Assembly: GCF_002091955.1 (NCBI RefSeq)
Contig: NZ_MKKY01000042.1
Location: forward strand, 124,001-188,000
Length of the DNA: 64,000 nucleotides
Direction: 5' to 3'
Source of the DNA: Rhodococcus sp. 1168
GTDB lineage: Bacteria > Actinomycetota > Actinomycetes > Mycobacteriales > Mycobacteriaceae
Shown here piece after piece: positions 33,848-46,031 of the stretch. Numbering within the stretch: position 1 is the stretch's first letter; each line of letters begins with the position of its first letter. Both the position numbers and the translations under genes were made by a program. The notes under the pieces are model-generated. The model worked only from the letters and a program-made list of their open reading frames with translations. It was not told where the DNA came from and searched no databases.

Positions 33848-35071
33848 CTGGATCATGAGCATGCCGACAACGGCGTCGACGACTCGGCTCGCAAGCAAAG
33901 CTTTCGAACCCTCCCCGAGAGCTGATTCCGAACCATCGGATCCCAACAGCCACCCGTCGTTGTCGTCGACCTCGAACGCTTTTCCTTCTCCCACCGCGTT
34001 GACGACGAGTAGATCGCATCCCTTGCGTTCGAGCTTCGCTCGCGCGTAGGTGAGTACATCGCCCTGCTCGTCACCGGTCTCGGCAGCAAAACCTACGATC
34101 ACAGTGGCTTGTGCAATGTCCCCGTTACGACGCGACTCGACCAGTCCCGCCAAGATGTCGTCGTTTCGAACCAGCGGGATCGAATCCGGTTCGTCGGCGC
34201 CCTTTTTGATCTTGCTCACGGCGATGGTTGCCGGGCGGAAGTCGGCGACAGCTGCCGCCATCACGATCGCGTCGGAATCCGGGGCGAACTTGCGCACCGC
34301 CTCCTGCATCTGTCGCGCCGTCTTCACGTGTACGACGTCCACTGCTGCGGGATCGGGAAGTTCGGTGGTGAAACCAGCGATGAGGGTGACATCGGCCCCG
34401 CGTTGAGCTGCCACCCGAGCCAACGCATATCCCTGCTTACCGGAACTGCGGTTGCCCAGAAATCGGACGGGGTCCAACGGTTCGCGGGTTCCACCGGCGG
34501 TCACGACGACTCGACGACCGGAAAGATCTTGCGGGAGTGCATCCGATCGCTCGGCCAGCAGCATCGCAAGTGCAAAAATTTCGGAGGGTTCCGGAAGGCG
34601 ACCGGCTCCCGTGTCACTGCCAGTCAGACGACCGGACGCGGGTTCGACGACGGTGACACCACGACCACGCACGGTGGCGACGTTGGCGACCGTCGCCGGG
34701 TGCTCCCACATCTCGGTGTGCATTGCCGGAGCGAGGACGACCGGGCATCGCGCGGTCAGAAGTGTGGCGGTCAGGAGATCGTCCGCACGTCCGCCTGCGA
34801 TCCGGGCCAGTAGATCTGCCGTGGCGGGTGCGACGACGACGAGGTCGGCCTCCTGGCCCAGACGGACGTGTGGAACCTCGGGCACATCGGAAAAAACTCC
34901 GGTGTGGACCGGGTTGCCGGACAGCGCTTCGAACGTTGCCCGCCCTACGAACTCGAGCGCCGACTCCGTAGGGATCACCCGAACATGATGTCCACCCTCG
35001 GTGAAGCTACGAATGAGGGAACAGCTCTTGTAGGCGGCGATCCCGCCGCCTACTCCGATGACTACGCGCAA
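33830..35071 (-). CDS. coaBC: Bifunctional phosphopantothenoylcysteine decarboxylase / phosphopantothenate-cysteine ligase
   Basis: Carries out two consecutive steps of coenzyme A synthesis. The N-terminal CoaC flavoprotein (about residues 1-180) has VGGGIAAYKSCSLIRSF, ATADLLARIAGG and LAPAMHTEMWEHP. The C-terminal CoaB ligase (about 185-413) has VVTAGGTREPLDPVRFLGN, MAAAVADFRP and the lysine-containing SKIKKG. The start is TTG 35071, with AGGA 8 nt upstream. Just upstream (24 bp) is rpoZ. A perfect palindrome covers its stop codon. Confidence 0.95.
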   Translation of the reverse strand: MRVVIGVGGGIAAYKSCSLIRSFTEGGHHVRVIPTESALEFVGRATFEALSGNPVHTGVFSDVPEVPHVRLGQEADLVVVAPATADLLARIAGGRADDLLTATLLTARCPVVLAPAMHTEMWEHPATVANVATVRGRGVTVVEPASGRLTGSDTGAGRLPEPSEIFALAMLLAERSDALPQDLSGRRVVVTAGGTREPLDPVRFLGNRSSGKQGYALARVAAQRGADVTLIAGFTTELPDPAAVDVVHVKTARQMQEAVRKFAPDSDAIVMAAAVADFRPATIAVSKIKKGADEPDSIPLVRNDDILAGLVESRRNGDIAQATVIVGFAAETGDEQGDVLTYARAKLERKGCDLLVVNAVGEGKAFEVDDNDGWLLGSDGSESALGEGSKALLASRVVDAVVGMLMIQPSDHR

Positions 35072-35095
35072 CGGCTGCTTCCTTACCAGCGGTTC

Positions 35096-35401
35096 TTATT
35101 CGCCTTCGGAATGCTCGAGGAGATCGGCATGAATCTCCCGGAGTGCGATCGAGAGCGGCTTCTCCTGCAGACCCGGCTCGACCAACGGGCCGACGTATTC
35201 GAGGATGCCGTCACCGAGCTGGTTGTAGTAATCGTTGATCTGACGGGCCCGCTTGGCCGCGTAGATCACGAGGGCGTACTTCGACGACGTGCGCGCCAAA
35301 AGTTCATCGATAGGGGGATTCGTGATGCCGAGCGGCGTGTCGTAGGCCGGCAGAACGCTGGATCCGTCGAAATCGGACACGGCCGCTGAAGTGCTGCTCA
35401 C
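35096..35401 (-). CDS. rpoZ: DNA-directed RNA polymerase omega subunit
   Basis: Small subunit that helps assemble RNA polymerase. The 101-residue protein has [26 protein letters not shown] followed by [17 protein letters not shown], the core omega helix region, and a C-terminal tail [13 protein letters not shown] chose GTG 35401 because AGGAG lies 7 nt upstream; the longer frame upstream is a repeat-rich leader. It sits between gmk and coaBC, the usual actinobacterial order. Confidence 0.95.
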   Translation of the reverse strand: MSSTSAAVSDFDGSSVLPAYDTPLGITNPPIDELLARTSSKYALVIYAAKRARQINDYYNQLGDGILEYVGPLVEPGLQEKPLSIALREIHADLLEHSEGE

Positions 35402-35538
35402 TATTGATCTCCTGAAAGTGCATCGGTACTGCTGCGAAAAATGCTGGTGCTGTCTGCTGGTCGAAGCCACACTGCTGGTACTGCAAGACTGCTGAAGCTG
35501 GCGAAAATCGGCTCTACATCGCCCGGAGTACGCCGGAA

Positions 35539-36153
35539 TCAACCGACTGAAGACCTACCGACCAACAAGGATACCAACTCATCGCACGAATGGTCGACAT
35601 CGGCATTGACAATGATCGTGTCGAACTCGTTCTGTGCCGCCAATTCGACCCGTGCAGTCTGCAGTCGCCGCTCGGTAGCCGCCGATTCTTCGGTGGCCCT
35701 GGATGTCAGGCGCTGCACGAGATCTTCCCAGGTAGGTGGTGCCATGAACACCAACAGAGCTTCGGGCTTCGACACCCGGACGGCACGTGCACCGGCGAGA
35801 TCGAGTTCGAGCAGCACCGGACGTCCTCGCTCCAAGGCTTCCTCTACCGGGGCGGCCGGCGTGCCGGAGCGGTGCAGACCACCGTGCACACTCGCCCACT
35901 CGAGCAATTCGTCTCCCTCGACCATCCGATCGAACTCCTCGGCGGTAACGAAGTGATAGTCCTCGCCGTCGACCTCGCCAGGTCGCGGCGCACGCGTGGT
36001 AACCGAAACGCTGAACCACAGCTCGGGCAGGGTCCGTCGTACAACTCGAACGACGCTGGACTTACCGACGCCGGAGGGGCCGGACAACACGATGAGCCGA
36101 CCCCTCCCACTCGGTGACGCGTCACTGTCGGACACGGTCGATACCTCTGCCAT
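35539..36153 (-). CDS. gmk: Guanylate kinase
   Basis: Phosphorylates GMP to GDP. The 204-residue protein has the P-loop [13 protein letters not shown] (residues 23-35), the GMP-binding [21 protein letters not shown] (about 48-68), [12 protein letters not shown] near 96, and [17 protein letters not shown] near 148. Many relatives read YGTP where this one has SGTP. The ATG start has GAGG 8 nt upstream and follows the mihF stop by 12 nt. Confidence 0.96.
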   Translation of the reverse strand: MAEVSTVSDSDASPSGRGRLIVLSGPSGVGKSSVVRVVRRTLPELWFSVSVTTRAPRPGEVDGEDYHFVTAEEFDRMVEGDELLEWASVHGGLHRSGTPAAPVEEALERGRPVLLELDLAGARAVRVSKPEALLVFMAPPTWEDLVQRLTSRATEESAATERRLQTARVELAAQNEFDTIIVNADVDHSCDELVSLLVGRSSVG

Positions 36154-36165
36154 CAGTCGAACCTC

Positions 36166-36486
36166 TCAAGCTTCGAAATCGAATTTCGTCAACAGCGCCT
36201 TGCGCTGTCGGTCACCGAGTCCACGTAGACGACGGGTCGGCGCAATCTCCAACTCGGTCATCAGTTCCTGGGCCTTCACCTTGCCGACTTTGGGAAGTGC
36301 CTCCAAGAGCGCCGAGACCTTCATCTTGCCGAGGATCTCGTCGGTTTCGGCATCCTTCAACACCTGTTGAAGGTCGGTTCCGCCCCGCTTGAGACGCTCC
36401 TTGAGCTCGGCTCTCGTTTTACGGGCGAAGGCCGCCTTCTCCAAAGCGGCTGCTCGCTGCTCTGCGGTCAACTGGGGAAGGGCCAC
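36166..36486 (-). CDS. mihF: Integration host factor, actinobacterial type (mIHF)
   Basis: Nucleoid-associated DNA-binding protein, first known as the mycobacterial host factor for phage L5 integration. The 106-residue protein is rich in Lys and Arg. The helix-two-turn-helix region LEALPKVGKVKAQELMTELE is near residues 61-80 and RRLRGLGDRQRKALL follows. GTG 36486 has GGAGG 4 nt upstream; the longer open frame before it overlaps pyrF and is not coding. It lies between pyrF and gmk as in Mycobacterium. Confidence 0.95.
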   Translation of the reverse strand: MALPQLTAEQRAAALEKAAFARKTRAELKERLKRGGTDLQQVLKDAETDEILGKMKVSALLEALPKVGKVKAQELMTELEIAPTRRLRGLGDRQRKALLTKFDFEA

Positions 36487-36640
36487 GTTTCCTCCGTCAC
36501 ATCGAAAGGTGAACAGCGCACGGGTATTGCGTGCACTTCGCTGCGGTATACCAGCGGTAACCTGCAACGACAGCGACGGTACCCACGCTCGACGGAGTTG
36601 GCGAACCCACCCCCACCGCCGAGCGCTTCCGGCCGGTGAG

Positions 36641-37465
36641 CTAAGCCAATGCAGTCTCGATCTCGTCGCGCAGCGTTCGAGCGGTGTCTTGGAGGGCGCC
36701 GATCGACGGCCCGGCAGCAAGCACTCCTCGAGACGAACTGGGCAGCAGCAGTTGCCGGCAGTCTCCGAAGATGTGCCGCAAGTCGGCGACCTCGGCGCCC
36801 TGAGCACCGAGTCCCGGTGCGAGAATCGGTCCATCGAAACCTGCCAGGTCCAGACCGTGATCTCGGGTGGCACCGACGACGAGGCCTACCGTGCCGAGAC
36901 CGTCACGACCGACAATTCGTGCTCCGTCGACGACCGCTTGCGCAACCGATCGATCGTTGCTTTCGGCCAACTGCACCGAAGAACCTTCGGGATTCGACGT
37001 ACGAGCGAGAACGAAGACGCCTTTCCCATGAGCGGAAGCCACGTCGAACGTCTCGGTCAAGGAGTCGAATCCGAGATACGGCGACACCGTCACCGCATCC
37101 GCAGACAACGGACTCTCCTCCCCCAGCCATGTCTGCGCGTACGCACGCATGGTGGTACCGATATCCCCTCGCTTCGCGTCGGCGATCACCATCGTGCCGG
37201 CGTCTCGCAAAACCGTGATCGTGCGTTCCAACACCGCGAAGCCTGCGCTGCCGTAGGCCTCGAAGAAAGCGACCTGAGGCTTCACGACGGCGATCTCACC
37301 GACGAAGGCTTCGACGCATATCTCCGCGAACGCCTCCAATCCGTCGGCGGACCTGGGCAGACCCCATGCGTCGAGCAGTGCCGGATGCGGGTCGATGCCG
37401 ACACAGAGTCGACCCCGCGAGGCGGTCGCGGTGCGAAGTCGATCCAACCACCTGCCCGCGCTCAT
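36641..37465 (-). CDS. pyrF: Orotidine 5'-phosphate decarboxylase (type 2)
   Basis: Last step in making UMP. The 274-residue protein belongs to the longer, mycobacterial-type class. The active-site Lys/Asp array is [17 protein letters not shown] near residues 92-108; [15 protein letters not shown] near 23 and [10 protein letters not shown] near 220 bind substrate. ATG 37465 overlaps the carB stop as ATGA. It ends the pyr operon; 154 bp with no recognised gene separate it from mihF. Confidence 0.96.
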   Translation of the reverse strand: MSAGRWLDRLRTATASRGRLCVGIDPHPALLDAWGLPRSADGLEAFAEICVEAFVGEIAVVKPQVAFFEAYGSAGFAVLERTITVLRDAGTMVIADAKRGDIGTTMRAYAQTWLGEESPLSADAVTVSPYLGFDSLTETFDVASAHGKGVFVLARTSNPEGSSVQLAESNDRSVAQAVVDGARIVGRDGLGTVGLVVGATRDHGLDLAGFDGPILAPGLGAQGAEVADLRHIFGDCRQLLLPSSSRGVLAAGPSIGALQDTARTLRDEIETALA

Positions 37466-40400
37466 GCCTGACCGCGTCCGGCCATCGCTGCATGCAGATC
37501 CTGAAGCGAGCGAACACCGATGCCGCCTGCGATGGAGGCTTCGATACCTTGCACCGCTGCCGATGCACCCTGGACCGTCGTGATGCACGGGATGTTCTGT
37601 GCCACGGCCGCACTTCGAATTTCGTACCCGTCGACGCGTGGACCCGAGTTGCCGTAGGGCGTGTTGATCACCATCGCGATGTCGCCGGCGAGTATGCGAG
37701 CGACGATCGTCGTCTTTCCTTCAGGGACTTTTTCGCCGGACTGCTTGTACACCTGCTCGCAGGTGATCCCGTTGCGCCGCAGGACCTCTGCGGTTCCCTC
37801 GGTAGCGAGAATTGTGAAGCCCAGGTCGGCAAGGCGTTTGACGGGAAAGATCAGGGAACGCTTGTCCTTGTTTGCCACCGATACGAATACCGAGCCGGAG
37901 ACTGGCAGCGATCCGTATGCCGCAGTCTGACTCTTGGCGAATGCAGTGCCGAAATCAGCGTCGATTCCCATCACCTCACCGGTGGACTTCATCTCCGGAC
38001 TCAGCAGAGTGTCGACGCCGGTGCCGTCGGCTCGACGGAACCTGTTGAACGGCAACACCGCTTCCTTGACGGCGATAGGTGCATCGAGCGGTGTGGTCCC
38101 GCCGTCACCGACCGCAGGAAGCATGCCGCTCGCACGCAGATCGGCGATCGACTCACCCATCATGACCCGAGCACATGCTTTCGCAAGTTGCACTGCCGTG
38201 GCCTTCGAGACGAACGGCACGGTGCGACTGGCACGCGGGTTCGCTTCCAGGACATACAGAATGTCGTCCTTGAGTGCGTACTGAACGTTGAGAAGGCCCT
38301 TGACGCCGATCCCCTTCGCGAGGAGTTCGGTCGAGCGACGAACGTTCTCGATATCGGCTCGGCCGAGCGTGATCGGTGGTAGCGCACAGGCCGAGTCGCC
38401 GGAGTGGATACCGGCTTCCTCTATGTGTTCCATCACCCCACCGAGGTACACCTCGGTGCCGTCGCACAGCGCATCGACATCGATTTCGACGGCATCTTCG
38501 AGGAAGCGGTCGACGAGGACGGGCCTGTCGTGCGAGATCTCGGTTGCCCGGTCGATGTACCCGGCCAGTGACGGCTCGTCGTACACGATTTCCATCCCGC
38601 GCCCACCGAGAACGTACGAGGGACGCACGAGCACGGGATATCCGATGCGTGCCGCGATGTCGCGCGCGCCGTCGAAGGTCGTCGCAGTGCCGAATTTCGG
38701 TGCAGGCAAACCGGCTTCGTTCAGGACTCGGCCGAATTCACCGCGGTCCTCCGCGAGGTCGATCGCTTCAGGGCTGGTACCGACGATCGGGACACCCGCT
38801 GCTTTCAGCCGTTTCGCCAGTCCGAGCGGAGTCTGACCACCGAGCTGAACGATGACGCCCGCTACCGTGCCCGACTGTGCCTCGGCTCGGTAGACCTCGA
38901 GCACGTCCTCGAAGGTGAGCGGTTCGAAGTACAGGCGGTCGGCCGTGTCGTAGTCGGTGGAGACGGTTTCGGGGTTGCAGTTGATCATGACCGTCTCGTA
39001 CCCGGCTTCGGACAATGTCTGTGCCGCGTGAACACACGAGTAGTCGAATTCGATTCCCTGGCCGATGCGGTTCGGTCCCGATCCGAGAATGAGGACCTTG
39101 TCGCGTTCGCGTTGCTCGGCGACCTCGGACTCGGCTTCGGGATCGAGTTCGTAGGTGCCGTAGTGGTACGGCGTTTTCGCTTCGAATTCAGCGGCGCAGG
39201 TGTCGACCGTCTTGTAGACCGGGTGGACTCCGAGTTCGCCTCGCAGAGCCCGGACGCCGTCTTCGTCGCCGAGTTCGGGTCGGAGCGCGGCGATCTGACG
39301 ATCGGAGAGCCCGTGGTACTTCGCCTGACGCAGAAGGGCTTCGTCGAACTCTGCTGCCTCGCGGATGTCGTTGCCGAGCTCGTGGATCAGCTGGAATTGA
39401 TCGAGGAACCATGGATCGATCTTGGTGGACTCGAACAATTGCTCGACCGTTGCGCCGAGCGCAAATGCCTTCTCGATGCCGTACATGCGGCCGTCCTGCG
39501 GCACGGCCAGATCAGCGAGCAGTCCCTCCAGATCCTCGGCAGGATCGCCTTCGGCATCGCTCGGCCAGGTCACTTCGGGGCCGGTCCAGTAACCCGCACG
39601 CTTGGTTTCGAGCGAGCGCATGACCTTGCCGAACGCCTCGGTGAAGTTGCGTCCGATCGACATCGCCTCACCGACGGACTTCATCGTGGTGGTCAGGGTG
39701 CCGTCCGCGCCCGGGAACTTCTCGAATGCGAACCGTGGCGCCTTGACCACGACGTAGTCGAGAGTGGGCTCGAAGCACGCAGGCGTTTCCCTGGTGATGT
39801 CGTTGACGATCTCGTCGAGCGTGTACCCGATGGCGAGCTTGGCGGCCATCTTGGCGATCGGATACCCCGTCGCCTTCGATGCGAGTGCAGAAGACCGCGA
39901 CACCCGCGGATTCATTTCGATGACCACGAGCCGGCCATCGGCAGGGTCCATCGCGAACTGAATGTTGCAGCCGCCGGTATCGACGCCCACCTCACGCAGA
40001 ATGTCGATGGAGAGGTCGCGCATAGCCTGGTATTCGCGGTCGGTGAGTGTCATCGCCGGGGCAACGGTCACCGAGTCACCGGTGTGCACACCGACCGGAT
40101 CGACGTTCTCGATGGAGCAGACGATCACGACGTTGTCGCGACTGTCGCGCATGAGTTCGAGTTCGTACTCTTTCCAACCGAGGATCGACTCCTCGATGAG
40201 GACGTTCGCGGTCGGCGAGGCGGACAGACCTCCGCCGGCGATACGCGTCAGATCGGTATCGTTGTATGCCATTCCGGAACCGAGCCCGCCCATGGTGAAC
40301 GACGGGCGCACGACGACCGGAAAACCTAGTTCTTCGACGGCAGCTCGCGCCTCGTCCATCGTGTAGCAGACAGCCGACTTCGCCGACTCGCCGCCGACTT

Positions 40401-40827
40401 TGGCGACGATGTCCTTGAACTTCTGTCGATCTTCGCCGCGCTGAATGGCGTCGAAGTCGGCGCCGATCAGCTCGACACCGTACTTGGTCAGAATCCCCTG
40501 CTCGTGCAACGCGACGGCCGCGTTGAGGGCAGTCTGCCCGCCGAGGGTCGCGAGAACAGCTTCGATCGGGTGACCTTGTTCGGCCTCGCGGGCGAAGATC
40601 TTTTCGATGAACTCTGCGGTGATCGGCTCGACGTAGGTCGCGTCGGCAAATTCCGGGTCGGTCATGATCGTCGCCGGGTTGGAGTTGACCAGGCTGACTC
40701 GCAGGCCCTCTTCGCGCAGTACGCGACAGGCCTGGGTTCCCGAATAGTCGAACTCGCAGGCCTGACCGATCACGATCGGGCCCGATCCGATGACCAGTAC
40801 ATGGCTCAGGTCTGTGCGGCGTGGCAT
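37462..40827 (-). CDS. carB: Carbamoyl-phosphate synthase large subunit
   Basis: Makes carbamoyl phosphate from ammonia, bicarbonate and two ATP for pyrimidine and arginine synthesis. The 1121-residue protein has two ATP-grasp halves, each opening with a nucleotide-fold motif ([20 protein letters not shown] near 11; [19 protein letters not shown] near 570). A C-terminal MGS-like allosteric domain follows, with [23 protein letters not shown] 40827 shares its A with the TAA stop of carA. The open frame continues upstream inside carA but is not coding there. pyrF follows with an ATGA overlap. Confidence 0.97.
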   Translation of the reverse strand: MPRRTDLSHVLVIGSGPIVIGQACEFDYSGTQACRVLREEGLRVSLVNSNPATIMTDPEFADATYVEPITAEFIEKIFAREAEQGHPIEAVLATLGGQTALNAAVALHEQGILTKYGVELIGADFDAIQRGEDRQKFKDIVAKVGGESAKSAVCYTMDEARAAVEELGFPVVVRPSFTMGGLGSGMAYNDTDLTRIAGGGLSASPTANVLIEESILGWKEYELELMRDSRDNVVIVCSIENVDPVGVHTGDSVTVAPAMTLTDREYQAMRDLSIDILREVGVDTGGCNIQFAMDPADGRLVVIEMNPRVSRSSALASKATGYPIAKMAAKLAIGYTLDEIVNDITRETPACFEPTLDYVVVKAPRFAFEKFPGADGTLTTTMKSVGEAMSIGRNFTEAFGKVMRSLETKRAGYWTGPEVTWPSDAEGDPAEDLEGLLADLAVPQDGRMYGIEKAFALGATVEQLFESTKIDPWFLDQFQLIHELGNDIREAAEFDEALLRQAKYHGLSDRQIAALRPELGDEDGVRALRGELGVHPVYKTVDTCAAEFEAKTPYHYGTYELDPEAESEVAEQRERDKVLILGSGPNRIGQGIEFDYSCVHAAQTLSEAGYETVMINCNPETVSTDYDTADRLYFEPLTFEDVLEVYRAEAQSGTVAGVIVQLGGQTPLGLAKRLKAAGVPIVGTSPEAIDLAEDRGEFGRVLNEAGLPAPKFGTATTFDGARDIAARIGYPVLVRPSYVLGGRGMEIVYDEPSLAGYIDRATEISHDRPVLVDRFLEDAVEIDVDALCDGTEVYLGGVMEHIEEAGIHSGDSACALPPITLGRADIENVRRSTELLAKGIGVKGLLNVQYALKDDILYVLEANPRASRTVPFVSKATAVQLAKACARVMMGESIADLRASGMLPAVGDGGTTPLDAPIAVKEAVLPFNRFRRADGTGVDTLLSPEMKSTGEVMGIDADFGTAFAKSQTAAYGSLPVSGSVFVSVANKDKRSLIFPVKRLADLGFTILATEGTAEVLRRNGITCEQVYKQSGEKVPEGKTTIVARILAGDIAMVINTPYGNSGPRVDGYEIRSAAVAQNIPCITTVQGASAAVQGIEASIAGGIGVRSLQDLHAAMAGRGQA

Positions 40828-41957
40828 TACTTCTTCTCCTGAAGGACGCTGGTGAAACGATCGAAGAGGTATGCGGCGTCGTGTGGACCGGCCGCGGCCT
40901 CGGGGTGGTACTGGACGGAGAACGCCCGCCCGCTCAACAGTTCGACGCCTTCGACGGTGCCGTCGTTGGCGCACGTGTGACTGACACGCGCTCGACCGAA
41001 GTCGGTGTCGAATTCTTCGCCGGCCTCGCCTTCGAGCGCGAAACCGTGGTTCTGCGCAGTGATGGCGATCCGGCCGGTGGTGTGTTCGACCACCGGGATG
41101 TTCATTCCGCGATGGCCGAACTTCATCTTGTAGGTAGAGCGCCCGAGTGCGCGTCCGAAGATCTGGTTGCCGAAGCAAATGCCGAAGAGTGGTAGGTCCC
41201 GCTCGAGAACGCTACGGGTGAGGGCAACACTGGAGTCTGCGGTCGCTGGGTCCCCGGGTCCGTTCGAGAGAAAGACGCCGTCCGGCTTCAATTCCAAAAT
41301 CTGCTCGATGCTCGTCGTCGAGGGCACTACGTGCACTCGGACACCGCGCTCGGCAAACATGCGGGGAGTGTTCGTCTTGATCCCGAGGTCGACTGCGACG
41401 ACGGTGAATCGAGTCTCGCCTGCAGGCTCGATCGTGTAGCTCGACGCCGTGGTCACTTCACCGGCGAGGTCGGCTCCCAGCATCGACGGCTGACCGAGTA
41501 CCTGCTCGAGCATCTCGTCTTTGCTTCCGAGTGCATCTCCGGAGAACACGCCTGCACGCATGGATCCGCGGGTGCGGAGGTGACGCACCAGCGCGCGCGT
41601 GTCGATTCCGGCTATGCCGACGACGTTCTGTTTCTCGAGCTCGTCCTGCAGCGTTCCGGTCGAACGCCAGCTCGACGTACGGCGCGCCGGATCGCGAACG
41701 ACATAGCCTGCCACCCAGATCTTGTTGGGGTCGCTTGCGCTCGAGGCTTCACCGTCCTCTTGGTTCCAGCCTGTGTTGCCGATTTGGGGAGCGGTGGCCA
41801 CCACGATCTGGCGGTGGTAGCTGGGATCGGTGAGAGTTTCCTGATAACCGGTCATTCCGGTGCAGAACACTGCTTCACCGAGAGTTCGACCTTCGGCTCC
41901 GAAAGTTGTGCCGCGAAACGTCCGGCCGTCCTCCAGAACAAGAACTGCGCTGCTCAC
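40827..41957 (-). CDS. carA: Carbamoyl-phosphate synthase small subunit
   Basis: Glutaminase subunit that releases ammonia from glutamine and passes it to carB. The 376-residue protein has a class I amidotransferase domain with nucleophile Cys261 in LFGICFGNQ and the His-Glu pair in [10 protein letters not shown] near 350. The N-terminal domain contains [21 protein letters not shown] 41957 has AGGAG 8 nt upstream and overlaps the stop of the upstream membrane protein gene as GTGA. Confidence 0.97.
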   Translation of the reverse strand: MSSAVLVLEDGRTFRGTTFGAEGRTLGEAVFCTGMTGYQETLTDPSYHRQIVVATAPQIGNTGWNQEDGEASSASDPNKIWVAGYVVRDPARRTSSWRSTGTLQDELEKQNVVGIAGIDTRALVRHLRTRGSMRAGVFSGDALGSKDEMLEQVLGQPSMLGADLAGEVTTASSYTIEPAGETRFTVVAVDLGIKTNTPRMFAERGVRVHVVPSTTSIEQILELKPDGVFLSNGPGDPATADSSVALTRSVLERDLPLFGICFGNQIFGRALGRSTYKMKFGHRGMNIPVVEHTTGRIAITAQNHGFALEGEAGEEFDTDFGRARVSHTCANDGTVEGVELLSGRAFSVQYHPEAAAGPHDAAYLFDRFTSVLQEKK

Positions 41958-42490
41958 GCGGGTGTCTCCTTCGAATCATCTGTACCGGCACTCGAGCCGG
42001 AATCAGTATTTGTGTCTGTGTCGACCCACGCCGGGTAGACAAATTTGTCGTCGGCGCGAAATCCGGTGTCTATCTCGGTGCCCGTGGGCAATTCCCAACG
42101 GATCACCAGAAGCCCGTCCTTACTCATGACCTTGCCGGCGAGCCCACGCTCGGTTCGAATCGCGCGAATGGACTCCTCCGGAATCCAGATAGTGGATTCG
42201 CCGGTTCGGACCAACAAGATGCCGTGCTGGTGCCGTGAGAGCTCGGCGGTGGCCCGGTGGCCGATGTCGCCGACCGCGATACGGTCCTGCCAGCTCGGCG
42301 CTATGGTGCTGCCGACATACAGGCCTGTCGACGGCTCGAGAACCGTGCTACCGATATCCGACGGCACCCCTGGGAAAGTGCCGATTCGATCTGCCTGTCG
42401 TTTCTGCCGACCGCGCCAACCCCAGAAGATCAACGCGATCATCAGAAGCCAGAACACGATGAACGCGATCACGATGAGAACTCTGTCCAT
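41954..42490 (-). CDS. Single-pass membrane protein in the pyrimidine operon
   Basis: 178 residues with one N-terminal membrane helix ([20 protein letters not shown], residues 4-23), a basic stretch after it, and a cytoplasmic domain of about 130 residues with [20 protein letters not shown]. The C-terminus is acidic and Thr/Ser-rich. It matches the unnamed gene found between pyrC and carA in Mycobacterium (Rv1382 position). The start is 5 nt after pyrC and the stop overlaps carA. Its function is unknown; the operon suggests a link to pyrimidine synthesis, but nothing in the sequence proves it. Confidence 0.85.
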   Translation of the reverse strand: MDRVLIVIAFIVFWLLMIALIFWGWRGRQKRQADRIGTFPGVPSDIGSTVLEPSTGLYVGSTIAPSWQDRIAVGDIGHRATAELSRHQHGILLVRTGESTIWIPEESIRAIRTERGLAGKVMSKDGLLVIRWELPTGTEIDTGFRADDKFVYPAWVDTDTNTDSGSSAGTDDSKETPA

Positions 42491-42495
42491 GTGCC

Positions 42496-43797
42496 TTACG
42501 CTCCTGTCGGCGTTCGGATCACACCGTCGCGTGCGGTGATTCGCCCGCGTAGCAGCGTGGTGGTTACTTTTGCCGAGAACGTCATCGATTCGAACGGCGT
42601 GTTGTCAGCGACACTCGCCAATTTCTTCCCCGTGACGGTCCAGCATGCTTTCGGATCCACGACGGTGAGATTTGCGATCTCCCCGACCTCGATAGGACGG
42701 CCCTGATCCGGCAGTCCCACGATCTCCGCCGGCCGCTCACTCATGACTCGGGCGACTCCTCGCCAGTCGAGTAGTCCCGGCTCGACCATCGTCTGCACGA
42801 CAATCGACAGCGCAGTCTCCAACCCGAGCATTCCAGGCTTTGCCTGCGCGAACTCACAGCACTTGTCCTGTTCGGCATGAGGCGCGTGGTCGGTCGCGAC
42901 GCAGTCGATCGTGCCGTCGGCCAGACCGCGCCGTAGGGCCTCGACGTCGGATGTCTCACGCAAAGGCGGATTCACCCGGTTGATCGCGTCGTACGTTTCG
43001 AGCCGTGAGTCGTCGAGAAGCAAGTGGTGCGGTGTCACCTCGGCGGTGATGGAAATGCCCTGACCGCGTGCCCACGCGAGTAGGGCGACGGTTCCCGCAG
43101 TCGATGCGTGACAAATATGCACCCTGGCACCGGCGTCTCGCGCGAGTAGAGCGTCGCGCGCGACGATCGACTCCTCCGCCACTCGCGGCCAGCCTGCCAG
43201 TCCCAATCGCGCGGCCGTCGGGCCTTCGTGTGCGATGGACCCGACCGTCAGCCTCGGCTCCTCCGCGTGTTGCGCAATCAGCACTCCGAGCGAACTCGAA
43301 TACTCGAGCGCGCGACGCATGATCAAAGGATCGTCGACACAGTGCCCGTCGTCGGAGAACATGCGTACCTTGCCTACGCCCGCGGCCATGATCGCCATCT
43401 CGGCGAGTTGCTTTCCTTCGAGTCCGACGGTGACAGCACCTACCGGATGCACGTCCACGAGACCGACCTCTTGACCGCGACGCCATACGTAATCGGTAAC
43501 CACGACCGAATCGGCGACCGGGGACGTGTTCGCCATCGCGAACACTGCGGTGTAACCGCCGAGCGCAGCAGCAGCCGAACCGGTTTCGATGGTCTCGGTG
43601 TCTTCGCGGCCGGGTTCGCGCAGGTGCGTATGCAGGTCGACGAAACCGGGCAGCACGATCTGTCCGCGCGCATCGACGACTTCGGCGTCACCGACTTCGA
43701 GATCTGTCCCGATCGCCACGATCTGACCGTCGTCGATCAGTATGTCTGTTTCCGGGCCCTCGCCGTAGACGAGCACACCGGTGAGTACAACGCTCAT
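42496..43797 (-). CDS. pyrC: Dihydroorotase
   Basis: Closes carbamoyl-aspartate to dihydroorotate. The 433-residue protein is a type I amidohydrolase with metal ligands in [14 protein letters not shown] near residue 53, HAEEPRL near 177, HICHASTAG near 230 and the catalytic Asp in [13 protein letters not shown] near 303. ATG 43797 overlaps the pyrB stop as ATGA. The membrane protein gene follows at once. Confidence 0.96.
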   Translation of the reverse strand: MSVVLTGVLVYGEGPETDILIDDGQIVAIGTDLEVGDAEVVDARGQIVLPGFVDLHTHLREPGREDTETIETGSAAAALGGYTAVFAMANTSPVADSVVVTDYVWRRGQEVGLVDVHPVGAVTVGLEGKQLAEMAIMAAGVGKVRMFSDDGHCVDDPLIMRRALEYSSSLGVLIAQHAEEPRLTVGSIAHEGPTAARLGLAGWPRVAEESIVARDALLARDAGARVHICHASTAGTVALLAWARGQGISITAEVTPHHLLLDDSRLETYDAINRVNPPLRETSDVEALRRGLADGTIDCVATDHAPHAEQDKCCEFAQAKPGMLGLETALSIVVQTMVEPGLLDWRGVARVMSERPAEIVGLPDQGRPIEVGEIANLTVVDPKACWTVTGKKLASVADNTPFESMTFSAKVTTTLLRGRITARDGVIRTPTGA

Positions 43798-44740
43798 TCC
43801 GCTCCTCCGTCCGAGCCGACGAGCAACCGAAACAGCACAGCCATGCGCACGTGAACTCCATTCGTAACCTGTTGCAGCACAGCAGTTCTCGGCGAATCAG
43901 CAACCGAGGACGCGATCTCCATGCCGCGAAGCATCGGACCTGGGTGCAATACGACCGCGTGCTCGGGCAGCAGATCCATACGCTTCTGCGACAACCCGTA
44001 CGTGATCGAGTATTCGCGAGCCGAGGGAAAGAACCCGCCGTTCATTCGTTCAGCCTGCACTCGAAGCATCAGCACGGCGTCGAGCCCAGGCAATTCGGCA
44101 TCGATATTGTGCGAGACCCGAACCGGCCAGCTCGACGCTCCGACCGGCATGAGCGTCGGAGGTGCGATCAGCACCACTTCGGCTCCGAGCATCGACAGCA
44201 GGAGCGCGTTGGACCGGGCGACTCGGCTGTGCAGAATGTCACCGACGATGGCAACTCGTTTGCCCGCAATGGACCCGAGACGCTGCCTCAGTGTCAATGC
44301 GTCGAGAAGCGCCTGCGTGGGATGCTCATGCGTTCCGTCTCCCGCGTTGATCACCGCCGGACCAGTGCCTTCACCCTGCCCTGCCGTCCACGACGCGATC
44401 TGGTGTGCGGCGCCCGATGCCGGATGCCGCACTATCAAAGCGTCGGCTCCCGCGGCACGCAGCGTCATCGCCGTATCGCGCAGGGATTCACCCTTGGAAA
44501 CCGATGAGCTGCTTGCACTGACGTTGATGACATCGGCGCTCATCCATTTTCCAGCGACCTCGAACGAGACGCGGGTTCTGGTCGAGTTCTCGAAGAACAC
44601 CGTCATGATGGTGCGGCCGCGGAGGGTTGGAAGCTTCTTGACCTCACGGCCGAGCAACGCCTGCTCGAAACGATCGGCCTCGTCCAACAGCTGTGTTGCG
44701 GACTCGACGGTCAGGTCGGCCACAGACAAAAGATGCTTCA

Positions 44741-44741
<1 letters not shown>
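43794..44741 (-). CDS. pyrB: Aspartate carbamoyltransferase catalytic subunit
   Basis: Joins carbamoyl phosphate and aspartate, the first committed step of pyrimidine synthesis. The 315-residue protein has the carbamoyl phosphate motif FFENSTRTR (49-57), [13 protein letters not shown] near 133 and [10 protein letters not shown] near 263. No regulatory pyrI gene is nearby, so control is probably through PyrR. The ATG overlaps the pyrR stop as TGATG. Confidence 0.97.
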
Positions 44742-45373
<632 letters not shown>

Positions 45374-45454
45374 TTAAAGGATGTCTGACAATTGGACAGC
45401 CTAGCAATGCATCATGCCCTCGAGCACTGCCGGGGCAGCCTGGCGTGACGGACA

Positions 45455-46030
45455 TTACTCGCCGGAAGGACGCTCTCGGCTTTCGACCGATGAGGTGTCT
45501 TCGTCAGCGCCGTCCAGCTGAGAACCGACAGCTGCAACGCGCGAAGACACTGCCGCTGCTGCCGCGCGAACCTGAGGCGCGACGAGGACGATTTGGCCGA
45601 GCACACCGTTGACGAACGACGGTGAATCGTCGGTGGACAACTGCTTGGCGAGTTCGACCGCTTCGTCCACAGCAACGACCGGGGGAACGTCGGTAGCGTG
45701 GAACAACTCCCATACCGCAACGCGCAGAATCGCACGATCCACCGCGGGTAGCCGCTTGAGTGTCCAGTCGTTGAGATGATCGGAGATCACACCGTCGAGC
45801 CGATCCAAGTTCTCTGCCACACCGACCACCAAGGTTTCGGTGTACTCACTCACGGGGGCGATCGAATCGTCCGCGCGAGCCAGCTCGATGCGTTCTTTGG
45901 CGAGGTTCACCGGATCGGTGTCCCGTGCCTCTGCCTCGAACAGGAAATCTACAGCGCGCTTACGGGCCTTGTGGCGCGCACCGAGCTTCTTCACGGGCTC
46001 GGTGCGCGCTGCTGCCTTCTTCGACGACAC
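45455..46030 (-). CDS. nusB: Transcription antitermination factor NusB
   Basis: RNA-binding protein needed for antitermination on rRNA operons. The 191-residue protein has the core [20 protein letters not shown] near residue 17, [18 protein letters not shown] near 93 and [12 protein letters not shown] with [13 protein letters not shown] near 119-146. A low-complexity Ala/Ser/Glu tail of about 40 residues extends past the fold, as in other actinobacteria. GTG 46030 begins 1 nt after the efp stop with little ribosome binding site, so it is probably coupled to efp. Confidence 0.94.
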   Translation of the reverse strand: MSSKKAAARTEPVKKLGARHKARKRAVDFLFEAEARDTDPVNLAKERIELARADDSIAPVSEYTETLVVGVAENLDRLDGVISDHLNDWTLKRLPAVDRAILRVAVWELFHATDVPPVVAVDEAVELAKQLSTDDSPSFVNGVLGQIVLVAPQVRAAAAAVSSRVAAVGSQLDGADEDTSSVESRERPSGE

Positions 46031-46031
46031 G

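Noticed and set aside
39028-40329. 433-residue frame antisense to carB
   Set aside because: It is a shadow of the carB codons in a GC-rich genome; carB itself is unmistakable.
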